A stretch of DNA of 64,000 bases from Chloroflexota bacterium. Its GTDB lineage: Bacteria; Chloroflexota; Limnocylindria; P2-11E. Made by a program: the position numbers and the translations under genes. Under the pieces are notes generated by a model. The model did no database searches and was not told the DNA's origin. It was given only the letters and a program-made list of their open reading frames with translations. This document shows, piece after piece, positions 17,193-24,997 of this stretch; within the stretch, counting starts at the first letter, position 1; each line of letters starts with the position of its first letter. Where the stretch lies: NCBI GenBank assembly GCA_005889405.1, contig VBFY01000059.1, forward strand, positions 47,373 to 111,372, given 5' to 3'.

Positions 17193-17420
17193 CTAGCGGC
17201 GGCTCGGTTCCTCGATCTCCCAGCCATCCGCACGCAGACGCGCACGCTCCATCCCGAGATCCTTGTAGCGTCCGATCTCTCGCCAAGGCATGTCGTCGAC
17301 CGGCGTGCCGGGATTGATGCGCTGCATGACGCGCTGATCCTCGCGCAACTCGCGCACCACGAGCTGCCGCTCGCCGTGACCGACACGCAGAAGCAGTGAC
17401 GCGCGAAGCAACGTGGCCAT
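17193..17420 (-). CDS. Small hypothetical protein
   Basis: 75 aa, not recognised. The N-terminus is moderately hydrophobic with charged interruptions; the second half 'NPGTPVDDMPWREIGRYKDLGMER' is rich in Asp/Arg/Trp and looks like a folded soluble helix pair. A purine-rich 'GGGGGTAGGGAGC' sits directly upstream of the ATG, which favours a real gene. Lies between the M23 and PPOX-like genes on the same strand with short gaps. A larger overlapping antisense-frame ORF (16799-17386) is a shadow. Confidence 0.55.
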   Translation of the reverse strand: MATLLRASLLLRVGHGERQLVVRELREDQRVMQRINPGTPVDDMPWREIGRYKDLGMERARLRADGWEIEEPSRR

Positions 17421-17444
17421 GCTCCCTACCCCCTACGCGTGCCG

Positions 17445-17900
17445 CTAGAACGTGAAGCGCGTTCCAGACGCGGTGAAGTGTTTCACATCGAAGGCGATGA
17501 TCTTCGAGGGAGTCGCGCGGAACACGTGCTCCTTCTCGTATTTCTCGGCTTTGGGCCGATAGTCGAAGGTGCGTCCGTATTTCGTGGCGTACTGCCTTGC
17601 GATGCGCTTCGCGATGTCGGCCGTGACGCCGCGAACGACATCGACGGTGCCCTGGCCGAAGAGAGCGCGTGTCCCGGTCTGCGTTCCGAAGGCGACACGG
17701 GCATCACGCGCGAGGTTCTGCGCCCAATGCGTCCGCTCGCTGCCCTCGAAGTACAGATGGTCGTCGACCCAGGCGCCCCACTGCTGCACGAGGTGCGGAC
17801 GACCGTCAGCGTCCGTGGTGGAGATCCAATAGAAACGACCGCCGCTCAGGATGCGCTCGACGTCCGCCCACGCGAGCATGCCCCGTGTGCTCTCCGACAA
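17445..17900 (-). CDS. Pyridoxamine-phosphate-oxidase-like flavin/F420-binding protein
   Basis: 151 aa split-barrel protein. Seen: 'GGRFYWISTTDADGRPHLVQQWGAWVDDHLYF' with the strand-turn-strand of PNPOx-like domains, 'NLARDARVAF' and the C-terminal 'PSKIIAFDVKHF'. Members bind FMN or F420 and reduce or oxidise diverse small molecules; substrate cannot be read from sequence. TTG at 17900 has AAGGG five bases upstream; an ATG seven codons in is an alternative start. Encoded between two unrelated minus-strand genes, single-gene unit. Confidence 0.84.
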   Translation of the reverse strand: MSESTRGMLAWADVERILSGGRFYWISTTDADGRPHLVQQWGAWVDDHLYFEGSERTHWAQNLARDARVAFGTQTGTRALFGQGTVDVVRGVTADIAKRIARQYATKYGRTFDYRPKAEKYEKEHVFRATPSKIIAFDVKHFTASGTRFTF

Positions 17901-17941
17901 ATAGCCCTTGGGAAGCCGTGGGCGGTCGCGCTTGGGCGCGA

Positions 17942-18415
17942 CTATGCCCGGTCCTCGGTCATCCAGCGCTCGAGGTCGCGCGTGTAGTCGACGACGCCGT
18001 CCGGGAACCAGAGCGCGATCTCGCTCTTCGCGGTATCGGGCGCGTCGCTGGCGTGGACGAGGTTACGCAGCCCGACGAGCGCGTAATCGCCGCGGATGGT
18101 CCCGGGCGCGGCTTCGTGCGGGCGCGTCGCGCCGACCATCGCGCGCACGACCGCGATCGCATTCGGACCCTCGAGCACCATCGCGACCACCGGCGACGAG
18201 CTGATGACCTTCACCAGGTCGTCGTAGAAGAACTTCCCCTTGTGCACCGCGTAGTGCTTCTCGGCCATCGCGCGATCGACCCGGAATAACCGCAGCGCCG
18301 AGATTCGCAGACCCCGACGCTCGAAGCGCGCAAGGATCTCGCCAGAGATCGCACGCTGGACGGCATCAGGCTTCAGCACGACCAGGGTGCGCTCAAAGCT
18401 CTGCTCGGAACTCAC
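17942..18415 (-). CDS. ndk: Nucleoside diphosphate kinase
   Basis: Transfers gamma-phosphate between NTPs and NDPs through a phospho-His. 157 aa, slightly longer than the usual 135-150. Seen: 'LVVLKPDAVQR' (N-terminal Lys-Pro-Asp), 'GATRPHEAAPGTIRGDY', and the catalytic 'NLVHASD' with the phospho-acceptor His. Start is a GTG at 18415 that overlaps the stop of the upstream M16 peptidase gene (GTGA), so the two are translationally coupled. Confidence 0.96.
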   Translation of the reverse strand: MSSEQSFERTLVVLKPDAVQRAISGEILARFERRGLRISALRLFRVDRAMAEKHYAVHKGKFFYDDLVKVISSSPVVAMVLEGPNAIAVVRAMVGATRPHEAAPGTIRGDYALVGLRNLVHASDAPDTAKSEIALWFPDGVVDYTRDLERWMTEDRA

Positions 18416-19719
18416 GACGCGATCTCCATCACGACCTCAGCACCCGCCGGCGCGCGGATCGTCGCGACCGCGGCACGCGGGCCGACCGCCGCGACGTACG
18501 CGAGCTCTGGTCGGAGGTAGTGCTGCGCCGCGCGCTGGATGTCCTCGGCGCTGACGCTATCGATGATGTCGCAGACCTCCTCGACCGTGCGAACTCGATC
18601 GAGGAACAGCTCCTGCCCCGCCAGCCAGTTCGAGACCCCGCGCGTGTCCTCGAGCCGCAGCTCCAGACGCCCCTTGTTGAAGTCACGCACACGCTCGAGC
18701 TCGTCGGGAGGCACGATCTGATCGCGGAGACGCGCGACCTGCGCGAGCGACGCTTCGACGACCTCGCTGATGCGATCGGGCGCGATCCCCGCGTAGATGA
18801 CCTCGTGGCCCGCGTCGACGTAATTCGAGGAGAACGAATGCACGTCGTACGCGAGCGCGCGCCTTTCGCGAAGCTCGAGGAAGAGCCGGCTCGACATCCC
18901 TTCGCCGAGGATCGCGTTGAGCATGTCGAGCGTGTACTTGTCGGGGTGGACCTGCGGCACACCACGCCAGCCGATGCACACATGAGCCTGCTCGGTACGC
19001 TTGCCGAGGAGCTTCACCCGCGTCTTCGACGGCTTCGGCGCCACCACCAGACGCGGCGGCTTGCGCTCGGTCACGGCGGCAAACAGCTCGGCGATCGCAT
19101 CCGACACTTCGTTCGCGTCCACCTTGCCGGCGACGGCGACGACGATCTTCTGCGGCGCGTAGCCACGGTCCATGAAGTCGCGCAGCTGGCTCGCCGCCAT
19201 GCCGAGCACGACGGGCTCGCGACCGGCGACCTCCCAGCCCAGCGGGTGGTTCGGATAGAGAAGCTCGTCGACCAGGGTGTGCACGCGGTCCTGCGGCTGA
19301 TCCCGATACATCCGCAGCTCTTCGACGATCACCTTCTTCTCGGACTCGACGTCGGAGTCGCGCAGCATCGGCGCCAGGATCATGTCCGCGATAACGTCGA
19401 GCGCGACGCGCCAGTGGCGCGCCGGCACGCGCGACCAAAAGACCGTGACCTCTTTGTCAGTCGCAGCGTTCACGACACCGCCGCGACTCTCGATCTCCAT
19501 GCTGATGTCGGCAGCGGTCGGACGCTTCGCCGTTCCTTTGAACACCATGTGCTCGAGGAAGTGGCTCGTCCCGGCGTCACGACGGCTCTCCATGCGCGAG
19601 CCTGCGCCCACGAAGATCGCGAGCGAGGCCGAGCGCGTCTCCGGCATTTCCGAGACGAGGATGCGGACGCCGTTCGGAAGGGTGCGCTTCAGGTACTCCA
19701 CCGCGTCGAACGCTAGCAT
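18412..19719 (-). CDS. M16 (pitrilysin/MPP-like) zinc peptidase
   Basis: 435 aa, the usual single-chain bacterial processing-peptidase-like size. Inverted zinc motif 'HFLEHMVFKGT' (HxxEH), followed about 75 residues later by the third ligand region 'EKKVIVEELRMY'. The C-terminal half carries the glycine-rich 'GEGMSSRLFLELRE' and 'DTRGVSNWLAGQE'. Likely degrades peptides in or near the cell envelope; substrate unknown. Coupled to ndk by GTGA. An N-terminal export signal is not obvious. Confidence 0.94.
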   Translation of the reverse strand: MLAFDAVEYLKRTLPNGVRILVSEMPETRSASLAIFVGAGSRMESRRDAGTSHFLEHMVFKGTAKRPTAADISMEIESRGGVVNAATDKEVTVFWSRVPARHWRVALDVIADMILAPMLRDSDVESEKKVIVEELRMYRDQPQDRVHTLVDELLYPNHPLGWEVAGREPVVLGMAASQLRDFMDRGYAPQKIVVAVAGKVDANEVSDAIAELFAAVTERKPPRLVVAPKPSKTRVKLLGKRTEQAHVCIGWRGVPQVHPDKYTLDMLNAILGEGMSSRLFLELRERRALAYDVHSFSSNYVDAGHEVIYAGIAPDRISEVVEASLAQVARLRDQIVPPDELERVRDFNKGRLELRLEDTRGVSNWLAGQELFLDRVRTVEEVCDIIDSVSAEDIQRAAQHYLRPELAYVAAVGPRAAVATIRAPAGAEVVMEIAS

Positions 19720-19763
19720 TGCGTGGGGTCCGCCGTGACGCGAGCGTGAGGAGGGAGTCAGCT

Positions 19764-19985
19764 CTGGCCGCTAGTTCCGACGCCCTCATTCATTTTCTTT
19801 GCGTGCTGCCTGACCATCTGCGCGACCCGCAGCTGGAGAGCGACCACATCACGGTCGTTGATGGTCGCTGGGCGTTCTGCGCTGCGAACGTGCGCCACGA
19901 GAAGCACGAATGGGTTTCGACGGGTGGGATCACGCGCGCCGATGTCGCGCGCCAGCTCGCGCAGCGCCGGGGTCAGAAAACTTAG
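19764..19985 (+). CDS. Small hypothetical protein, possible CTG start
   Basis: About 73 aa ('ALIHFLCVLPDHLRDPQLESDHITVVDG...GGITRADVARQLAQRRG'), not recognised. The only strong Shine-Dalgarno is AGGAGGGAG at about 19748-19757, which points to a CTG at 19764 rather than to the track's TTG at 19719, where no Shine-Dalgarno lies. The body has Cys, His and Trp and an amphipathic C-terminal helix and reads like real protein. It ends in a 4-base convergent overlap with the CAP-domain gene. If CTG is not used, a start at 19719 would be the fallback. Confidence 0.58.
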   Translation: MAASSDALIHFLCVLPDHLRDPQLESDHITVVDGRWAFCAANVRHEKHEWVSTGGITRADVARQLAQRRGQKT

Positions 19986-20779
19986 CGGCAGAACACGATG
20001 GTGATGTAGACCGCGTCGGGCCCCTGCACGGCGCCGATGCCGGCGCGACGGAAGTTCAGATCCATGATGTTGGTCCGGTGGTTGATCGGCTCCCAGGGCT
20101 CGGCCATGAACTCACGATGCAGGGCGTCGACGCCACCGCTCCACACCTTACCGGTGTTCTCGCCGTACCAGCCCGTGCCGCATGCGGGAACGTCGCGCGA
20201 CGCCGCCGTTCCGTCGTGTCCGTCGTGATACACGTAGCGGACCTCCGTTTCGGCCACGCTGTGCTGACGCGCGGCGTCAGACACGCCGGCGTCGAGCGCC
20301 AGAGGAACGAGCCCGCCCTGCAGCCGTGACTCGTTCATCAGGGCGAGCATGCGGAACTCGGCTTGCCGCGTGTCGAGCGAGGTCGCGATCGCCGTGGGCG
20401 CGGGCGTCGGACGCGGCGCAGCCGTCGGGTCGGGTCGGGGCTGAGGCGTGGGCTCTGCGATCTGTGGCGGCGCGGGCGCGGGCTCTTCGGTGGGCTGAGG
20501 CGCGACGCCGGCGACCGGCCCTGTTTCGGGCTCGGCGCTTGCTGCCGGTGCGGTCTCGGCAACGATATCGAGCGTGACATTCAGGGTCAGGAGGCGGTCG
20601 CCGCGCGCGGCCGGCGCCACACGCGCGACGATCTCAGTCGGAGGCGGAAGGCCGGCGTCGTCGCGTGGCGCTGCGGCGAACACGTCGCCCACCACCGCGA
20701 CGGCGGCGACCTGCACCGCAAGCGCAACGAATATCGCGACGTAGCGCTCGAACGCGCGAAACGTGGCGGCCCGGATCAC
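19982..20779 (-). CDS. Membrane-anchored CAP/SCP-domain protein
   Basis: 265 aa. Start GTG at 20779, overlapping the upstream HemB-like stop (GTGA). Hydrophobic anchor at about 11-35 ('YVAIFVALAVQVAAVAVVGDVF'), a Pro/Ala/Thr-rich stalk at about 60-135, and a C-terminal CAP (SCP/PR-1) domain with 'MLALMNESRLQGGLVPLALD', 'ARQHSVAETE', 'GENTGKVW' and 'HRTNIMD...AGIGAV'. The His/Glu cavity residues of CAP domains are present. Extracellular by inference; bacterial CAP proteins have varied roles in the envelope and none is indicated here. Confidence 0.88.
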   Translation of the reverse strand: MIRAATFRAFERYVAIFVALAVQVAAVAVVGDVFAAAPRDDAGLPPPTEIVARVAPAARGDRLLTLNVTLDIVAETAPAASAEPETGPVAGVAPQPTEEPAPAPPQIAEPTPQPRPDPTAAPRPTPAPTAIATSLDTRQAEFRMLALMNESRLQGGLVPLALDAGVSDAARQHSVAETEVRYVYHDGHDGTAASRDVPACGTGWYGENTGKVWSGGVDALHREFMAEPWEPINHRTNIMDLNFRRAGIGAVQGPDAVYITIVFCR

Positions 20780-21726
20780 TCGGTCATCGCGCTCAGCGCG
20801 CCGTAGCTGATGAGCAGATCGGCGCCCGCACGCCGGGCGGCGCGGAACGTCTCACGCTCCGCGTCCGCGAGACTGCGCGAGTCATCGGACGCGGTGAAGA
20901 AAGCGTGCTCGTCGGCCGTGAAGAACGAGATCAGCGGTCGATCGACGCTCTCCGATACGCGCGTGACGAGATCGAGGGTCACGAGGCCGGGCTTCAGCAC
21001 GACCGCGTCCGCGCCCGCGGCGACCTCGCGCGACGCACGAGTGCGAGCGCCGTCACGATCATCGACCGCGACGAGCGGCACGGCGCGCTCGGTCACAGGG
21101 ATCGATTCGACCGCCGTGCGATGTGCGCCGTACAGAACGCTGTCGAGCTTCACCATCGCCGCGATCGGCAGCTCGGGACGGCCGGCCGCGGATACCGCCG
21201 AACGCAGCGACCGCACACTGCCTTCGAGCATCCCCGATGGGATGAGCAGATCCGCACCGGCATCGGCATGCACCGCGGCGATCTCAGCGAGGCGATCGAG
21301 CGTTCCGGCAACGTTGGCTTGACCCTCAGCGAAGAGGACGCATTGCCCGTGCGGCGTGTACGCGCATACGCAGACGTCGGTCGCGATCGCGAGATCCGGT
21401 GCGGCGTCTTTCACGGCGTGGATCGCGCGGGCGACGACGTGATCGCGCTCGCTCGCCAGCAGCGCGAGCTCGTCCTTCCGGTCCGACGCGGCGAAGATCA
21501 GGAAACCGGCGAGACCCGCGGACGACGCCTCACGCGCGTCGCGCACGAGCTCGGTGATGGAGAGGCGCTCGAGGAACGGTGCGTCGGGCACGCGTTCGCG
21601 GTCCTCGACGCGCGCCGAAACGATGACCGGCTGGATCAGCCGCCCGACGATCTCGGGCGCGGCCAGCGCGCGGGACCATAGCGGGTGGTCACGGAGCCGT
21701 CCGCGGACCAGTGTCGTCGGGCTCAT
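20776..21726 (-). CDS. Divergent porphobilinogen-synthase (HemB)-like protein
   Basis: 316 aa, HemB length. Seen: zinc-site equivalent 'DVCVCAYTPHGQC' with all three Cys, 'HADAGADLLIPSGMLEGSVRSLR', first active-site Lys in 'AAMVKLDSVLYGAHR', and the Schiff-base Lys in 'GADAVVLKPGLVTLD'. Altered: the usual 'FYGPFR' reads 'LYGAHR', the highly conserved 'SYSAKYAS' context is changed, and the C-terminal 'SGEYAM' equivalent reads 'TADEHAFF'. So catalytic lysines and metal Cys remain but surroundings diverge strongly. Either a fast-evolving HemB or a paralogue with another substrate. No other haem genes flank it; it is coupled to the CAP-domain gene. Confidence 0.8.
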   Translation of the reverse strand: MSPTTLVRGRLRDHPLWSRALAAPEIVGRLIQPVIVSARVEDRERVPDAPFLERLSITELVRDAREASSAGLAGFLIFAASDRKDELALLASERDHVVARAIHAVKDAAPDLAIATDVCVCAYTPHGQCVLFAEGQANVAGTLDRLAEIAAVHADAGADLLIPSGMLEGSVRSLRSAVSAAGRPELPIAAMVKLDSVLYGAHRTAVESIPVTERAVPLVAVDDRDGARTRASREVAAGADAVVLKPGLVTLDLVTRVSESVDRPLISFFTADEHAFFTASDDSRSLADAERETFRAARRAGADLLISYGALSAMTE

Positions 21727-21799
21727 CGCCGGATGGTACGTGTCTGGGACGCAGCCGGATTCGTCGCGGACCAGCCGGAGGGATACCCTTACGTCAGAT

Positions 21800-22900
21800 A
21801 TGAGAGGTCGGGGTGTTTCCGTCGGCGTCTTTGCCCTGACCATCGGCGTCGTGCTCGCTGGGGGACTGGTCTTACGGTCCGGGGAACCTGCGCAGAGCGC
21901 CGCCATCGTTGATACGACACCGACCGAAGGTATGGCAGCGAGCGTCACCGCCGCCGAGCCGGTCGCTGTCGCGAGCATTCCCACGGTCACCGTCGCCGAG
22001 ATCCTCCCGACGCCCCTCGCCGCACCCGCGAGCGTCGTGTTCCCCGACATGAAGCACGTGTGGCAGTCCCTCAACAATTGCGGACCGGCGGCGGTCGTGA
22101 TGGCGCTCTCGACGCTCGGCGTCGACGCGAATCAGGAGGCGGCGCGCCTGGCGCTGCGCGGGCCAGACGTGCGACGCGGGATGGGTCCGCAGGGCGTCGG
22201 TCCATGGGTCAAGGAGAACTTCGACCTTCGTTCGACGTGGCGCAACGGCGGCACGATCGACACGATCAAGTCGCTCGTTGCCAACGGGTTCGCACCGATG
22301 GTGACGCAGTGGATGCAGGACCCCTGGGTCTCGCGCATCGCGCACTGGCGCACCGTGCGCGGCTACGACGACGCCGCCGGCGTGGTCTATGTGAACGATT
22401 CGATGCTCGGCAATATGGTCCCGCTGTCTTACGAATGGTTCGGGCGCAACTGGCAGTCGTTCAGTTACCGCTACATGGTCATCTACCGGCCCGAGGACGA
22501 GAAACTCCTTAAGGCGATCATGGGTCCGCAGGTGAGCGATGCCGTCATGCGGCGCGACCTGTACCAGCGCGCGAAGACCGAAGCGCTGACGCAGAACACG
22601 AACTTCGCGTGGCTCGCCTACGGCGAGGCCGCGTACTCGTTCGGCATGTTCGAGGAGGCGGTCGCGGCGTTCGAGAAAGGTCTCTCGATGGGTTCGCCGA
22701 ACGGGGTCTTCGGTCTGCGCAACTCGTACCCGCAGGCGCTGCGCGCGCTCGGCAGGCAGCAGGATGCCGAGCGAGCGGCGCAGCAGCTGAACAGCATCAG
22801 CGTGGTGCCGTCGTCGACGGTGGTCGCGCCACCGGACCCCTACGCGCTCTATCTCGCGATGCTGCGCACCACTCCGATCGAGCAGATCCCGACCGAGTGA
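21800..22900 (+). CDS. Secreted C39-like cysteine peptidase with TPR-like C-terminus
   Basis: 366 aa. ATG at 21800 gives a signal anchor ('VSVGVFALTIGVVLAGGLVL'); the upstream track extension overlaps the divergent HemB-like gene. Peptidase_C39_2-type domain at about 90-230: catalytic Cys in 'NNCGPAAVVMAL', and His/Asp in 'AHWRTVRGYDD...YVNDS'. C-terminal helical repeats (about 260-340, 'AYGEAAYSFGMFEEAVAAFEKGL', 'ALGRQQDAERAAQQL') are TPR-like. Probably an extracytoplasmic papain-like peptidase acting with bound partners. GTGA overlap into the MBL-fold gene. Confidence 0.87.
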   Translation: MRGRGVSVGVFALTIGVVLAGGLVLRSGEPAQSAAIVDTTPTEGMAASVTAAEPVAVASIPTVTVAEILPTPLAAPASVVFPDMKHVWQSLNNCGPAAVVMALSTLGVDANQEAARLALRGPDVRRGMGPQGVGPWVKENFDLRSTWRNGGTIDTIKSLVANGFAPMVTQWMQDPWVSRIAHWRTVRGYDDAAGVVYVNDSMLGNMVPLSYEWFGRNWQSFSYRYMVIYRPEDEKLLKAIMGPQVSDAVMRRDLYQRAKTEALTQNTNFAWLAYGEAAYSFGMFEEAVAAFEKGLSMGSPNGVFGLRNSYPQALRALGRQQDAERAAQQLNSISVVPSSTVVAPPDPYALYLAMLRTTPIEQIPTE

Positions 22901-23628
22901 CGCGCGTCCGCTTCATCGGAAGCGGGGACTCATTCGGAAACGGCGGGCGCTTCCAGACCTGCATCCTCGTCGACTCCGACGCCTACCGCTTTCTCGTCGA
23001 CTGCGGCGCAACGTCCCTCGTGGCTCTGAAGCGTGCGGACGTCGACCCCGGTTCGATCGATGCGGTGCTGCTGACGCACTTCCACGGAGACCACTGTGGC
23101 GGTGTTCCCTACCTCATCCTTGATGGGCAGTTCACCAAGCGCGAACGGCCGCTCGTCATCGCTGGCCCACCGGGCGTGCGCGAACGGATGAACGCCATCT
23201 TCGAGGCAGCGCTGCCGACGTCATCGCGAACCGGGCAGCGCTTTGGGCTGACGTACGTCGAACTTGGCGAAAAGGCGACGCGGATCGGTCCCATCGAGGC
23301 GGTCGCGCTGCCGGTGGCGCATCTAGCGGACACTCTCCCGCACGGACTGCGCGTGCGCGCCGGCGGCCGCATTGTCGCCTACACGGGCGACACCGACTGG
23401 TGCGACGCGCTGCCCCGTCTTGCAGACGGCGCTGATCTCTTCATCGCCGAGGCGTACTCCTTCGAGAAACGCATCCCGCTGCATCTGTCGCACGCGACCC
23501 TCCTCGCGCACCGGGACGAGCTGCGGGCGAAGCGGACCGTGCTCACGCACGCAGGTGCGGAAACGCTCGCTCGAGCGACGGAGCTCGCCTGGACGCTTGC
23601 CGTGGATGGCACCGATATCGAGATCTAG
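22897..23628 (+). CDS. Metallo-beta-lactamase-fold hydrolase (RNase Z-like group)
   Basis: 243 aa. Metal motif 'THFHGDHCGG' (HxHxDH), later 'AHLADTLPHGLR', 'AYTGDTDWCD' with the bridging Asp, and 'HLSHATLLAH'/'LTHAG' for the last ligands. The layout resembles the RNase Z/PhnP-type subgroup rather than beta-lactamases. Starts at a GTG overlapping the C39-like stop, so co-translated with a probably secreted protein although this one lacks an export signal and should be cytoplasmic. Substrate unknown. Confidence 0.9.
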   Translation: MTRVRFIGSGDSFGNGGRFQTCILVDSDAYRFLVDCGATSLVALKRADVDPGSIDAVLLTHFHGDHCGGVPYLILDGQFTKRERPLVIAGPPGVRERMNAIFEAALPTSSRTGQRFGLTYVELGEKATRIGPIEAVALPVAHLADTLPHGLRVRAGGRIVAYTGDTDWCDALPRLADGADLFIAEAYSFEKRIPLHLSHATLLAHRDELRAKRTVLTHAGAETLARATELAWTLAVDGTDIEI

Positions 23629-23665
23629 GCCGGAACTTCGGTCGCCGTCGCCCGTCTTAGTGGAT

Positions 23666-24970
23666 ATGCGGGCGTTCTCTCGTTGGATGACGCTGACGCT
23701 GCTGTTTGTCGCGTTCGTTACGAGCGCTTGCCGGTCGATGCCCGACGAAACTGTGGCGTCGCCTGTAACGAGTCCGCCGAGCACGTCACCTGCGGCCACG
23801 GAACCCAGCTCGACGCACGCGGTAACCACCGAGCCATCACCGCCGGTCACGACGACGCTGCCGTCGCCTCTCACCGCTGCGCCCGCACCGATCACCCGCG
23901 TCGCGACGGCAGCCCTTGGAGACCTCCGCGGCGGGCGGGTCTACGCGCTCAAGCAATTCGCCACACCCAGTGGCACCGGAGTGATCCGCGAGCTCTGGTC
24001 CTCGACATTGGAGGGAGCATCGATCACCACGCTCGCCGCGCGGATCGAATTCCCATCGGAAGTCAGTGTCGTCGTCGGGAAACCCGGCATCGCACTGCGC
24101 CACATCTTTTCTCCGGATGGGCGCCGTGTCGTCGTGACCGATGGCGACTACCGGCTGACGATCATCGACCTGGTCAGCGGTCGCGCGAGCTCGCTTGGCA
24201 TCGAGGGCTACGCGCCAACGTGGACACGCGATGGCCGATGGATCGTCTACGCCGTCTTCGACCCGAGCGCGGATTCTGTGAACCCGTATCGGTTGTGGGC
24301 GATCCCAGCCGACCTCACCGATCGTCCGAGGCAGATCCCGGGTGATAGCGTCGCCGCGCTCGCGGATAGGTCGCGCATCGTGGTGTACGACTCGCGCGCT
24401 GGCGGCCAGACGATCGTCGACGTCACCGACGGCAAGCAGCTCGGGAGACTTCCTGACCTGGTAGACGGCATCACGTGGCGCTCGGCGCCGCCCGAGTACG
24501 CGTTCGTGCGTAACCAGCAGCTGACGCCTGGCGGTGGACGGCCAGACGACACGACGACCATCATCGTGGCCTCTGATGACCTGGGTAGTCCGCGCATCGT
24601 CGTGCAGCGGACGGGGAGCCAGTACGAGGTGCGCTTCCGAGACCTGCGCTGGAACCCGCTGCGAGACGAGCTCCTCTACTCCGTCGAGGGCGTCGACCGG
24701 GCGTACGGAATCGTGCAGATCTCCAGCGGCGCGGAGCGTTCGCTTCCGGCGACGGCGCAATACCTGACATGGGCACAGGACGGCGAGCACCTCGTCGGCC
24801 TGGCTCGCGGCGACGGGGGACCGCGTCCCTCGGGTCTGCCTGTCTCGATCGACTTCAAGCGGGCGACGGTCGTCGTTCTCGCTCGTGACGGCACCATCAC
24901 GCGTAGCACGGCGATCTCCGCGCTCGAGCCGTTCGAAGTCCTGTCCCAGGTCGCAACGGTGGGTTATTAG
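23666..24970 (+). CDS. Beta-propeller lipoprotein
   Basis: 434 aa. ATG at 23666 is followed by a lipoprotein signal ending in 'FVTSAC', then a Ser/Thr/Pro-rich linker to about 85 and a TolB/PD40-like propeller with repeated '(S/W)(P/R)DGR.(V/I)' strands: 'FSPDGRRVVVTDG', 'WTRDGRWIVYAV', 'WNPLRDELLYS', 'WAQDGEHLVGL'. Anchored outside the membrane by the lipidated Cys. Same general design as the protein at 5936-7168. Precedes the VWA/substrate-binding operon by 27 bases, possibly co-transcribed. Ligand unknown. Confidence 0.87.
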   Translation: MRAFSRWMTLTLLFVAFVTSACRSMPDETVASPVTSPPSTSPAATEPSSTHAVTTEPSPPVTTTLPSPLTAAPAPITRVATAALGDLRGGRVYALKQFATPSGTGVIRELWSSTLEGASITTLAARIEFPSEVSVVVGKPGIALRHIFSPDGRRVVVTDGDYRLTIIDLVSGRASSLGIEGYAPTWTRDGRWIVYAVFDPSADSVNPYRLWAIPADLTDRPRQIPGDSVAALADRSRIVVYDSRAGGQTIVDVTDGKQLGRLPDLVDGITWRSAPPEYAFVRNQQLTPGGGRPDDTTTIIVASDDLGSPRIVVQRTGSQYEVRFRDLRWNPLRDELLYSVEGVDRAYGIVQISSGAERSLPATAQYLTWAQDGEHLVGLARGDGGPRPSGLPVSIDFKRATVVVLARDGTITRSTAISALEPFEVLSQVATVGY

Positions 24971-24997
24971 CGCAACAGCACTTCTAGACTTCGGCGC

